Source: Agrypnia vestita
Taxonomy: Eukaryota; Arthropoda; Insecta; Trichoptera; Phryganeidae
DNA: 64,000 nucleotides
Direction of reading: 5' to 3'
Assembly: GCA_016648135.1 (NCBI GenBank)
Contig: JADDOH010000495.1
Coordinates: forward strand, 1-64,000
Positions 24,091 to 34,724 of this stretch are shown here, piece after piece. The position numbers were made by a program, and so were the translations under genes. Below the pieces are notes generated by a model. It was not told where the DNA came from. It worked only from the letters and a program-made list of their open reading frames with translations, and made no database searches. The first letter of the stretch is position 1. Every line of letters begins with the position of its first letter.

Positions 24091-25458
24091 ATGAATCCCA
24101 GACCCCCTAGCCTATATGGGCTAGCTAAAATACACAAAAAAGACAGACCGATTAGACCTGTTGTCTCGTTTGTTAATACCTCTACGGTAAAGATAGCTAA
24201 AAAACTGAATTCCCTTTTTAAAACAATAATTAAATTTATGCCAAAATATAGCGTTAAAAATTCTATAGATTTAGTAAATAAAATAAAAGACATGGACCTA
24301 CCAGACAACTCTAAATTTATTTCACTGGATGTGACGTCTTTATTCACGAATGTTCCAATTAAACAATGTATTAATATTATAGACAATATTCTTTTTCAAA
24401 ATAAAGTTAACCCGGTTATTGCAACTGAAATACTTACATTGGTTAAACTGTGTCTTGAAACAAATTATTTTTATTTTAATAACAATGTTTATCAACAAAA
24501 AGATGGTCTACCGATGGGTTCGCCCTTAAGCTGTTTAATGGCTGAGGTATTTATGGATTATTTAGAAAATATAATATTAAACTCGGTTTTTTCTAATAAT
24601 ATATGTTATTACTACAGATATGTTGATGATATCCTGATTTGTTGGACAGGTTCTGTTAGGCAACCTAATAAATTCTTAGAATATGTTAATTCGTTACATA
24701 CCAACATAAAATTTACATTAGAACAAGAAATTAATGGATCCCTCAATTTTCTAGATTTAACTATTAAGAAAGTAAAAGGCAAGCATCAATTTAGTATTTA
24801 TAGAAAACCGACATATACTGACGTAACTATACATGCTACAAGTATGCATCCATGGCTCCATAAACTACCAGCATATAACGCGATGATACATAGATTATTA
24901 AATGTACCATTAGACCAAGAATCATACAACAAAGAATTAAATATCATAATAAATATTGCAAATAGTAATGGTTTTAATAAAAAAGATATAACAAGTATTT
25001 TAAATAAAAAAATGTATAAAAATAATTTATTGGCTATATTTCCAAAGATCATAAAAAATAACACAAATGTTTTTACTACTTCAGGTACGATAGAATTTTT
25101 TGGTAATATATCTCAAAAACTTAAAAAATCCCTCAAAAAAGAAAATATTAACGTAGCTTACAAAATTAACAATAACCTTGGTAACCATTTAAAGAATTGT
25201 AAAAATAAAGTTGACAAACTGAAAAAATCGGGAGTTTACAAACTTCAATGTAACGACTGTGACGCAATATATATTGGTCAGACAGGAAGATCCTTTAATA
25301 CACGCTATATTGAACACAAGAGATCATTTACACACAATAAAATAGAATCATCTCAATTTGCTAAACATTTAATCCAGAACAAACATAACATATCTCCAGA
25401 TAATAAACCAACTCCCTTACATTTTTGTGACAAAGGATTTAAACTAAATATTTTGTAA
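24091..25458 (+). pseudogene. PLE-3 reverse transcriptase / GIY-YIG protein (truncated)
   Basis: PLE polyproteins reverse-transcribe their RNA and cut target DNA with a GIY-YIG nuclease. In this 455-codon frame: SLYGLAKIHKKDRPIRPVVS (residues 7-26, RT entry motif), SLDVTSLFTNVPI (78-90), QKDGLPMGSPLSCLMAE (126-142), YRYVDD (165-170, catalytic Asp pair), the thumb, then GVY (371-373), IYIGQTGR (383-390) and the following Arg/His-rich helix (GIY-YIG). Full PLE ORFs are about 700-850 residues, so the N-terminal part is absent. An in-frame TAA (25456-25458) is followed in the same frame by QLEINKNLKNNL and NEQLNICYSPLLNIF, normal PLE C-terminal sequence ending at 25552-25554. The ATG at 24091 is internal, not the native start. 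Confidence 0.9.
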
Positions 25459-25896
25459 CAGCTGGAAATAAATAAAAATTTAAAGAATAATTTGATTAAC
25501 GAACAGCTTAATATTTGTTATTCTCCCCTTCTAAATATATTTAAAACTACATAAAAAAAGGTTTTTGAGGTATCTACGTTTTTAAAAAATTTGCCTTAAA
25601 TAATCACTTATATTTTATAATTTATCTGTTGCTTTCACTGATATAAATTATAATGAAAATGTCACCTGAACTTGTTCTATTGACCTGGTATTCCCGTAAT
25701 CAGCAATTTTGAGAATACCTTTACTACCTGAAATCCATCCTTATAATGTTTAATTGCCCATATCTTAATAATTTAAAAAGGTAAACACCCAACTATTGTA
25801 TGTATTTGTAAAGCTGTGAACTGTATACTCTGTATTATTATTAAGGTTTTTTCCAAAATATTTGTATATAAACTCAAGAATAATACCTATGTTTAT

Positions 25897-25935
25897 CAGT
25901 TGATAATGGCCTAAACAGTCGAAACGATCGTCCTG
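25897..25935 (+). ncRNA. Variant hammerhead (U3-A8 core), PLE-3 right arm
   Basis: Stem I CAG (25897-25899), core TTGATAA (25900-25906), unpaired T, stem II GGC with GTC across CTAAACA, GAA (25921-25923), palindrome ACGATCGT (25924-25931), cleavage C 25932, stem I CTG (25933-25935). Only positions 3 and 8 of the core differ from consensus, and they change together. It sits about 340 bp downstream of the end of the PLE frame, where PLE hammerheads are expected. Confidence 0.65.
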
Positions 25936-26397
25936 TAAGAGACTAATAAAATATTGAACTCTCATAAAAAACATTGTGTTTTTTTTAATTTTTATATTCA
26001 TAATATAAGTATCTAATAATTATCGCATATATAATTTTAACGAATGCCTGTAATAGTATACGGGCATACAATATTTAACGTCAATCCTTAGTTTCAATCG
26101 TGTATGTTTTCTCCTACAAAATTCAGAAATTTTTATAATCTTCCATAAAACTATGCACAATAATAAATATTCAAGCTAAATTTGGATTAAATCGGTCTAC
26201 ATTTGGATTTACTTTGAGGTTGATTATTTTAAGCTCTTTTCTCGATAATAGATATTTTCAAAATTTGGTACTTTGTGTAGGAGGTAGTGACATGTCTAAC
26301 GTTAACTCAAGTAAATGCGATAATTTTTTTACCTAAAGTATTTTAAAAGAAAAGTATGTATAAAGAAAACACTTACATAACCACTATTTACTTAATT

Positions 26398-26434
26398 ACC
26401 ACCATGTTCCGGAGCAAATGGTTCCCCCATCAGG
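26398..26434 (-). ncRNA. Degenerate PLE-2-type hammerhead in PLE-3 right arm
   Basis: Reverse complement of 22537-22575, with the same core changes (CTGATGG, GGAAC). Faces opposite to the plus-strand PLE copy. Confidence 0.55.
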
Positions 26435-26984
26435 AAAAAATAAAGTTGTTTTTTAAGAAGTGTTTTCTTTTTATTAATATAAATAATTTTACCACAAAGT
26501 TATTTTGGTATTATTGAAGAAAATAAACGTGTTCATATATTTTATAATCGGCAAATATCACAAGCAAAGACACGCGGCATCTTACCAGAAGGCATTTTTT
26601 AAAAGTCAATACGACTATCATATTTATTGCAAACGACTGCAATTTAATCGTGGGAATTTTTATGATTACGTTCTTCGAGCCTACACACACGTGCAACGCG
26701 CATGTATGCGTGTGCTCAACCAAACAGATGTATAGTGCAGGTGTCCCACATTCGAGAATTCCAAACATTATGAATGGGAAAGCCCTATAGTGAATATTGT
26801 ACAATATAACAATAAAAGGGTGAACTCCCCGATTGCCGGAACGTCCATAATCAAAAGATCCCCACACGCAAATCACACCCCAATGAAAAAGGTATTAAAA
26901 CCCATTTTCGAATCAACAGATGCATGTCGGTTACAATTTAAAAACACATTTTCGTCTGAATTATTAAGCGGTCATGGCTTTGAA

Positions 26985-27245
26985 ATAGTTTCTCACGCTT
27001 GTACCCTGATGTTTGTCCGAATCAGTGCCAGGTGCTTTTGCAATGATGCCTGAGCGAGACCCGGTTATTTGTCGAGCGGTTGCGCAAGCGAGACGGAAGC
27101 CGTTTTTATTACGTATGAATTTGTGATTGGACAAGACGGTTTTTGTTTTATCCCCTGGGCATGTGAATGGGAGGGTAGATCGCTGGTGGTCCTGGGATGG
27201 TGAGCCGGCTGCGGCCGACTGGAATCACAGATTAGTGATATATTA
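26985..27245. other. Unclassified GC-richer block
   Basis: Less AT-rich, CpG-containing patch beside the PLE-3 right arm. No terminal repeats, tail or coding motif. Single copy in the window. Confidence 0.3.
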
Positions 27246-27489
27246 GTAAGTAATAAATAAATAGTAATTATAAGGAAATTTAAAAAAAACAATCCATTTC
27301 CCAGAGTCTTTTCACGACACTTCGTCTCCCAATGGAATAAAATTAAATTTTCCAATGTTTTTTAAAATACATCCGATAAACTTGCAGAAATCTCAATATT
27401 AGACTAAAATACATCGTTGTTCTGTAACTAGTAATATTATAACTTTTCTAAATTCGCGAAAAATTTAAATATCATTCTTTATCAAACAT

Positions 27490-27745
27490 AATAATTTCGT
27501 TGTCTGTCCGTCCGTCTGTCTGTCCTCGCAACCTCGTGTAACGTCCGTAATTTCGTTCGAATTCACGGCTAAAAAAAACAGCCGGAGATGGGGCATGAAC
27601 CCCGGGTCACAAAACCCGAACTGGCCGTTTTACGCATGTTGCCACAGCCGCCTCTCCATGCAGCGCCAAAATAATGCTAAAAATATATACTAGGACTTAG
27701 CAATGTTCCGCAATGCAAACCAACGGTCCGTCATTTTTGACGGGT
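27490..27745 (-). repeat. tRNA-derived SINE, family A (copy 2)
   Basis: Minus-strand hairpin CCCGTCAAAAATGACGGA (27745-27728), tRNA-like head with GGGTTCATGCCCC (near 27600), then GCCGTGAATTCGAACG-like linker and a 3' domain rich in GACAGACAG. Matches 1895-2165 in order along its length. Confidence 0.75.
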
Positions 27746-28554
27746 TGTACCTAATTATTAATAATTCTTTATATTTATGTCCTGAAATCTTCTCCATTCC
27801 GCTGTGCGTAAAGTTAGTAAAATGAATATTTAAGTTTAAAAATAAAAAATAATTTGATCTGGGGTATTAATTTAATATTCACCAACACATTTCCTTTCTT
27901 TTCAATATTCCCATTACAACTACCCCTTGACTATGGCTATTTTTATCAGTACATAATGAATTTAAGGAATTTCCATATAAGCCGTGATTTCTAGACTTGA
28001 ATGTAGATAGTTTCTTACTTCACCTGTCGATGAGAGGATCTGCCTTGGAATAATGAAACTCAAGAAAAGCTTTTCATTTTATTCCATCGAGTGTAATGAG
28101 CATTAGTGCCATGTAAAACTTGACTATCTCGCTTGTCTTCTTCTGGGACGTTGCGAGCTACTGCAAGGAACGTTTTGCAATTTATTCCTTTGGAGAATTT
28201 AAAGATTGAGCAATTTTTTTCAGGACAAGAAGAATTCTTTTCTGCTTCCTTTTGTGTTGGTTTGTTTAGCAAAATTGAAGGTGGCACATTATTTTCAATG
28301 TATTTTAAGTAATGAGAATGTTCATTCACGGTTTTCATTCACCACTTCATTGCATAAGTGGGCTAAAAAATTTTGTTTTAATTAATTAGTTGTATCGATT
28401 AATTTATTCTACTCTTCTTTGCATAGAAATACTATGTAACATATATTTTATTTTAAATATTGATATTGACATTTCTACTTTGCGAGGTATAATATAAAAT
28501 GAAGATATTTGCATTGAGTTTAATAAGTGAGTTTAAAAATAATATACACATAGA

Positions 28555-28680
28555 TGGACCATGCAATGGGATCCGAAACGTCGGCCAGAACGACGTAAGA
28601 ACACGGCATATTACCTCAGAAAACACAAACCAAAATGGCCGTGAAAAGTGAAAACAGAACATTCTTAAAATTTAACTTGT
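28555..28680 (+). repeat. PLE-1 arm fragment
   Basis: ATGGACCATGCAATGGGATC then CGAAACGTCGGCC, followed by AACACGGCATATTACC and GGCCGTGAAAA. This is the 3' part of the PLE-1 arm; the CTGATGA segment of the hammerhead is lost, so it cannot be active. Confidence 0.75.
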
Positions 28681-28879
28681 ATTCAAACCAACGTTTGTTG
28701 TTCTAAATCTAATATCGTACAAGCGCTATTGAAATATGAATTTATTTTCTTTTTAAGATATTTGCAATATTACATACAAATGTTTAAAGTCAGTCAATAA
28801 TATTCTAATCTGATAAAAAAAAACAATTTTGACCATTATCAGATGGCGCCCTGTCACACCATCGCTTACCTACTTGTTT

Positions 28880-29140
28880 CAGAAAATATATGGGGCGTGT
28901 GTTGAAGGCGGCAACAGGAATAGAGGGCGTCCGCTAAAAACCGGGCATGTTCAGATACTAAAAGTATTAGGATGGCCTTTTTAAAAGCCTCAACAACCAT
29001 AGAGCTTGCATGAGAATATGTACAAATGTAGCCGAAGCAAAAGTGGTGTGCCATAGATAGAAGTATATAGCACTCTATCCTCTATGCCTACCCTTGCGTG
29101 GAAATGGCGTGATGGTTAATTAGTTAGTTAGTTAGTCTAA
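28880..29140 (+). pseudogene. RTE-like LINE 3' end with (GTTA)n tail
   Basis: GGCAACAGGAATAGAGGGCG starts the shared block, followed by sequence matching the family peptide EDGPVKSLNNRR...MRRCMN...VVCQDRR with frameshifts, then GTGATGG and GTTA units (about 29115-29135). Confidence 0.7.
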
Positions 29141-29274
29141 GGGCGATACATTTTACCTACGTACGGACTGCGTGTTTCTATCTACATAATTCATATAAAT
29201 ATCAACTAGGTCTAGCAACACTAAAAAAAATTAATCAAAATATCTGAATAAATGACTCTTGATTCCGGATATGG

Positions 29275-29570
29275 TTAGTTTACATATCGTGGGAAAACAG
29301 AAAAAAACTTTTTTAAGGGAAGTTAAGGGTCGACTGAGCGCGGGCGCGTGCGCATTTATCCGTGTAATTTATTCCAATTTCAAATCAAATCCGTCCCACA
29401 CGTGCATCAGTCTGGGGTGGGAATACGGAACGGGAAGTAGATGTTTTAGGGGATGGTTAAATAGCCAATTCCCGCCCAAAGAACCGTAGAGTAGTGCCAA
29501 ACAGGAAGCACCTGTGTCTATGGTCAATTTTAAATTTGAAGAATACGCTCCGAGCGTGTGACCCGTCTTG
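29275..29570. other. Unclassified block of higher GC
   Basis: Contains GCGCGGGCGCGTGCGC and an ACACGTGC E-box-like site (about 29397-29405). Open frames on both strands have no motif. Not repeated in the window. Confidence 0.3.
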
Positions 29571-30074
29571 TTTTCAATATGATAAATTAACATATTGTTA
29601 TGCATATAGGATGTGTCAATGCTCTTTAATTGCCTATTTAAAAATACATTTATTTGAGCTTGTATATTTAAAAGATTCGATATGTAAGGTCATTTGTATT
29701 TTAATTTAATTTTAATAATATACGTTCAGTTGTTTTTCCTGAGATATATTTTTTTATATTTTTTAAAAAATTTATATTCATGATCATCATCAGTGATTAG
29801 ATTCCCACTAGGACCGTTTTATGAGCGATTGTTGATATATCGGTTCTACTCATACGTCGCCAGGTTGACAAATTTTTTTCTAAGGCCATCTCCATCTGAG
29901 ACGCGTAAAGGGCGCACCATAAATGAGAGGCCATGCAAAAAATTCAATCACTGTTCCTCACCCACAAAACAAACAGCTTATTAGTATTTATTTATTTATT
30001 AGTAGTAGTATTATACAAAGATACATGTTTTACAAATAATGCCAAGAAACATAAATAAAGTGTAGATGGTAGAA

Positions 30075-30445
30075 GTTTTCAATATCATCATCAGTGGCGC
30101 TACAGCCCAGTGTGGGTCCTGGCCTTCTCAAGAAGAAGTGTCGGCCTTCACCCCTTTCTCTCCATCACCATCTTTCGGGAGTTGGTCACAGGTCCTTTTC
30201 CACCCCGTACCCCGACACTTCTGCTAACGAGCATTGTGAAGTATACCCTTTTTATTGAAGCACTGTTACTCATTCTTTTCACAAGCCACAGCCATCGGAG
30301 TTGGTATATTTTAATGTTCTTGGTGATATGCACATCTTGGTGTAGTTGGTAGAGTTCATGGTAGTACCAACGCGCCAAGCTCCGTTTTCACACACATAGG
30401 TACGTCTTAAAATCTTCCGATCGAGAACTCCAGTCTCAGTTAGTA
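30075..30445 (-). pseudogene. RTE/BovB-like LINE 3' end, second type
   Basis: Minus-strand frame 30378-30148 reads ELYQLHQDVHITKNIKIYQL then RWLWLVKRMSNSASIKRVYF, matching the order 'NEEL..L..DVDI.K.IK..RLRWLGHV.RM....P.KKV' of RTE-type LINE ends. The plus-strand end near 30084 has CATCATCAGTGGCGCTACAG, a typical 3' untranslated segment of such elements. It differs from the more common family here. Degenerate. Confidence 0.6.
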
Positions 30446-30554
30446 TGCCTCAGTGAGGGTACATTATATTAATAAATATTAAAATAGTTAACAATATTTT
30501 GATATGTAGGTATATTCTAAGAACACAGTGGATTTTGTCTCCACAGGGATGATT

Positions 30555-30740
30555 AATTAATTAACTATGATAAATTATAAAAGTCTCATAGAGAAGAAGC
30601 TATGAATATGATAAACTTGTGTGGAAGTCTTTTTATACATTGCCCAGGCCTTACAACCGGTTAAAACCTGAGCTGGCTTAAGTGATCACTCTTCACAATG
30701 CGACGTTCACCAATTCCACCGTAGTCCACACATTATCAAA
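30555..30740 (-). repeat. Dispersed repeat R1 (copy 3)
   Basis: Minus strand carries GGTGAACGTCGCATTGTGAA, AGTGATCACTTAAGCCAGCT and TATGAGACTTTTATAATTTA in R1 order. A further R1-like end piece lies at 30905-30945 on the plus strand. Confidence 0.6.
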
Positions 30741-30959
30741 ATTTTAAAATTCTATATATGTTCAAATCTGAGGACCTTTCGTTTATTTGAATGGATTATA
30801 CTAGAGATATCTGTAGTCTTTTCCCACATAGTAAGTATACATAGATTTTCGCAGCTGGTAATGATACCTCTACGTTTTAAATATTTTTTATATTCATATT
30901 CTTTTATTTATATCTTCGTCTCTGTAAGACTTTTATAATTAATATTAATTATGAAAACA

Positions 30960-31975
30960 GTTGTAGTCAAAAAGCAATGTTTTTAAGAGCTATAGCAGCA
31001 AATTAATATATTTTTTAATAATATGCAGACGGATATCAGTTTAGAAGAAGCTTACGCTTAGAACTCCATTGAGATTCAAACAGGGTTATTGAAATTTTGT
31101 GATTTTTTGAGAAATGTTGTGAAATGTTTAAAAAAAATCTTGATGCTAGTGATGTCTCCTATTTCCATTCTCTGCTTGGACTAGTGTCTTTGGGGCAACT
31201 GTTTTACAGACCCTATATTTTTCCATACAAATACGCAAAGTGGAGATAGAGAAATATTTACAAAAGGATAGTAATTAGTCAAAATAAAAATAATGAATTT
31301 CTAAAATTTTTATAAACAGTTAAAAATGAAGATACAAATATAATAAATCATATAGTTTAAGTATCTTGGTCACCCAGTGCTTAAGACACTAGCATTGATT
31401 TAATTGGCCCGGAGTTTGATTATTATCTTTCCAGAAGACAATCAAGTTATTCCTAATTTCGTAGCATAATCAACTAATTTAGTTGAAAACTAAATCGAAT
31501 ATTGATACGTATTCGGTGTACACATCTCTAATGTATTTTAATTAAATAAAAATATTACCATTGTGAAATTTTTATTGATCTTGTTTATTATTAAGTAATC
31601 TTAATTTTCCTTGCCACGAATGATTTCAAAGCTTTCTCAGATTTTGCAAAAACGTTCTTGCAAATCATCGCTGAATATATAATAAATCATTCTGAGATGA
31701 ACGAATTAATTTGTCAATTTTTCATATAAATAATGGAGATATACAAAAAAAAAACATTTCCGTTCATCTGGAAAGCCTGCCTAGTAATTATTTAACATAA
31801 GTTTTATAAATCTAGTCTGTGTAATAATTTTTTAAAATAGTTTTATTCGTTTATCTCAAAATGTACTAAAACGTCACATAGGATTAATTTTATATACAGC
31901 GACGAAATGCTCTTTTATGTTGGATTAGGTGAATAAAACATTTTTCATTAATATGCAAGTAAGAGGCCAAGATCT
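30960..31975. other. AT-rich non-coding DNA
   Basis: No repeats or genes recognised. Confidence 0.45.
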
Positions 31976-31977
31976 TA

Positions 31978-32236
31978 TACAGGGTGTCCCGTATCGCGAC
32001 ATCAAGCCGAAATCGGGTGATAGGCCAAGTCATAATAGCTATCAGAAAAATATTTTAAAAAATTAAAAAAACAGTCAGTTAAAACTGGGCAAAGTATAGA
32101 TTTTTTGATTTTTTTTAAATGCTTACAATTTTTAAAACACATGACTTAGATTTTTTTAAATATTTTTCTGATAACTATTATGACTTTGGCCTATCACCCG
32201 ATTTCAGCTTGACGTCGAGATATGGGTCACCCTGTA
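31978..32236. mobile_element. Hairpin MITE, family 1 (short copy)
   Basis: Near-perfect terminal inverted repeats: CAGGGTGTCCCGTATCGCG at 31980 and the complement ending CACCCTG at 32234, each extending over TAGGCCAAGTCATAATAG. TA flanks both ends, compatible with a TA target duplication as in Tc1/mariner-type elements. A longer copy lies at 55641-56074. Confidence 0.85.
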
Positions 32237-32559
32237 TATTTTCATGATGACTGCTGTCAATTTATTTCACGACTGATTCATTAAACATGAATGAATTACT
32301 CGATATTATGTAAGTTGACCGGTCCATTTTAATCTCGTAGCAATTGTAATAAACTTGATTTCAGCAATTTATGGAGTACAATACATGTTATTATTCCATG
32401 TCTTTTTACATTTGGCAATGATAATATATTGTTGCCTGCAGCCTTTGGAACTGGTAATAGTAATATGAATGTTCTCAATTCGCTTTGAGTTTATTAATCA
32501 ATTTTGGAAATTTGTGAACCAACATTTTTGAAACAGTATATATGTAGAGATAACGTCTC

Positions 32560-32825
32560 GAAGAAATTTGGTTTTGTTGGGTGAAAAACTGGACATTCTT
32601 GGATTTCCTGGAATTCACAGCTAAAAAATGAAAAAACACGGCTGGAGAAAGACCCCAACCTCGGACGCGCGGACGGCAACGCGACAAATAAACGACACAC
32701 CCACCATCACCTCTCAGTGGCCCGTCAAAAATATACTGTATCATATAGTACACAGTGTAAGAGGAGGGCGTAGCTAAGAAGCGAATTATTAATTTACGCC
32801 TCTTCCGTGATTTTTCACGGGTGTA
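32560..32825 (-). repeat. tRNA-derived SINE, family A (copy 3, diverged)
   Basis: Minus strand: hairpin CCCGTGAAAAATCACGGA (32821-32804), then CCACTGAGAGGTGATGGTGG, a decayed box-B region, CCAGCCGTGTTTTTTC and AGCTGTGAATTCC. The order matches copies 1 and 2; more diverged. Confidence 0.6.
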
Positions 32826-33594
32826 TGGTTAGTATTACTACAATTTTTACTACATGAATTACGATAATATATTTTTTATCACTTTATATAATATTATTAT
32901 TGAGATTGCTAATATTCATTTTGGCAATATGCAATCTTGACGGGAATAATAGTTGATATTCCAGAAATACTTAGATCTTTTTATTCTTAAAATAGAGATT
33001 GGGCAATGTCCTTAGGGTTTAATTAATAAAAGTGTTGTTCATATATATAATAAAAACGTCTAGACTTTACACTGTTAAAAAAACTAAATCCTTAATTATT
33101 TTTTTTAATTATTACATACGTAAACCTTTGTGGCTACCACTAAAATTTAAAAGTATTTGATTTTGCTTTTTGTTTATTTATTTATTTTATTTCAACGGTT
33201 TACACCTATTACAATAAAACAAGAAACTTATATATTTCTAGATGACAGTGTACTTTATAAATGTGAATAATATCTGCTTACATCATCATTTAAAAATGTA
33301 TACACATGAAATTTATAACACAATATCTACCTGTACAAGTACATAAATCACAAATTAAGTAAAGACAATTAAAAGTGTATATCAGTAAGAACAAAGACAT
33401 GTATTCATATATGTATTAACAAAGCTTAATCAAATAAATTAACGGTAAAGTGTTCGTTGAGGAGATTTCGGTAACGACTTAAAAGTTAATGTTGAGAATA
33501 TCTGCAATTTGTGCATACTCGTTTTCTAGGATGGAAAGTCTGTTTAACTTGATGTGTTTTTTGTTTTAAGCCAACACGCAGTGAAACACGTTAC

Positions 33595-33715
33595 AAAAAC
33601 ACTCTAGCCTTGAGTTGACCACAGAGATGTACTGTGACCTCATTGGGAATCGAACCCGGAACCTGTAGTATGGGAAGCCAGTATCATGCCCACTAGACTA
33701 CGAGTGCTGCCAAAT
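33595..33715 (-). repeat. tRNA-like SINE head or tRNA pseudogene
   Basis: On the minus strand: box A GTCTAGTGGGCATGATACTGG-like region, a TTCCCAT anticodon-like loop (CCC, glycine-type) and box B GGGTTCGATTCCC. Acceptor and T stems pair poorly, so it is not a functional tRNA gene. No second copy seen here. Confidence 0.5.
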
Positions 33716-33719
33716 TACT

Positions 33720-34325
33720 TAAAAACTTCTTAACTGAAGTCCTCAAAACTACTTAGTAATTAATTCCTTAGTAACTACTCTAATAAAATAATTAATGTTA
33801 ACGATTAATTTTTAAGTTGAAAAATATATACGAGGGGCAATAAACGTCGAATTATTCAGCTGCGGTTAATGCGATTACATTTATAGGAGGCTGAATGTAC
33901 AACAGAAATGCTATCTTCAATCCGGAGTTTATCCATCACGTTTTCACTCAGGATGCTAGCCTATAAATTAAACAATTTGTTCAGATATAAATAAATACAG
34001 GTTTGGTGTTGCAATCATTATTGCCGTTGTGAACGGATGGACGTTAAAGGCCATTTTTAAAAAGTTTATCCAGATTTAAAAAAAAACGTGATTCCTTCCG
34101 CCAGGTGCGACCGCGGCCGCGCAGGATGGCACGATCTTTGCATACGAGAGAAAAATACATTCATTTTTTATCCCTCACATTTGGCCTTGCAGCATCCGGT
34201 CAGCTCTTCGGGTCACCATCAGGAACGTCATTTTCCATTAATACACCGAGATATCATTTTATAACTTTTCGTATTTTAGAACGTATTTTCGCTTACACAG
34301 CCTGCGTAATTAGCAAAAAGTGTGA
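33720..34325. other. AT-rich non-coding DNA
   Basis: A short GC-rich run near 34105-34130 inflates an open frame; nothing recognisable otherwise. Confidence 0.4.
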
Positions 34326-34329
34326 ACAA

Positions 34330-34650
34330 TCTTTGGTGGATAGAGTGAGGAATGAATAAATTAGAAGTTAATGTCATGCTAGACGTAGCGTGGTAGATAG
34401 AATAAAGGAAAGCTCGCTGAGATAGTTTGATCATGTGGAAAATGCGAGCGAGAAGGGGATGGTTAAGAAAATATACAAGTGTCGAGGGCATTAGGGCGTC
34501 CGTGAAAGACCTGGCATGATCAGGTACAATAAAATTGGAGGATGGCCCTGTTAAAGGCTTCAACAGGACCATCCTCCAATTTAACCGTAGAGCGCGCATA
34601 AGGTGATATATGAATATAGCCGAGTAGTGTGCCAAAATAGAAGAATGTGG
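34330..34650 (+). pseudogene. RTE-like LINE 3' end with foldback insertion
   Basis: Family blocks are present in order: GTGGTAGATAGAATAAAGGA (about 34391), GGGCGTCCGTGAAAGACCTG (34494) and TGGAGGATGGCCCTGTTAAA (34535). The last is followed by its own reverse complement (see repeat at 34532-34583), absent from other copies. Frames are broken. It is 5'-truncated. Confidence 0.65.
34532..34583. repeat. Hairpin: templated inverted duplication
   Basis: AATTGGAGGATGGCCCTGTT is followed after about nine bases by AACAGGACCATCCTCCAATT, a near-perfect complement. Sister LINE copies have only the first arm. Confidence 0.85.
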
Positions 34651-34724
34651 TGTTACATCATCGTTGTCTATCGGAATTGGCTGAATACCACAATATGTCA
34701 AAACGTACCACAATATATCAAAAC

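Larger units (their letters stand above)
22247..26757. mobile_element. PLE-3: head-to-head Penelope-like pair with 1.8-kb inverted arms
   Basis: Left arm 22247-24056 and right arm 24968-26757 are reverse complements over nearly their whole length, interrupted by small indels: a 65-bp block near 25708-25775 is missing on the left, a 37-bp block near 26705-26742 is missing on the left, and a 105-bp duplication is present only on the left. The 911-bp spacer (24057-24967) holds the RT part of the plus copy. The minus copy is truncated within the RT thumb and the plus copy just before the RT fingers; their 5' ends meet near 24057-24090. No clear target duplication was found. Confidence 0.85.

Noticed and set aside
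24798..25064. Hydrophobic minus frame that looks like a membrane protein
   Set aside because: Antisense shadow of the AT-rich PLE reverse transcriptase.
31370..31440. tRNA-like boxes (ACCCAGTGCTTAAGACAC, GGAGTTTGATTA)
   Set aside because: Match to box A and B is too poor and there is no second copy.
33595..33715. tRNA gene with CCC anticodon
   Set aside because: Acceptor and T stems do not pair well; treated as a SINE head or pseudogene.
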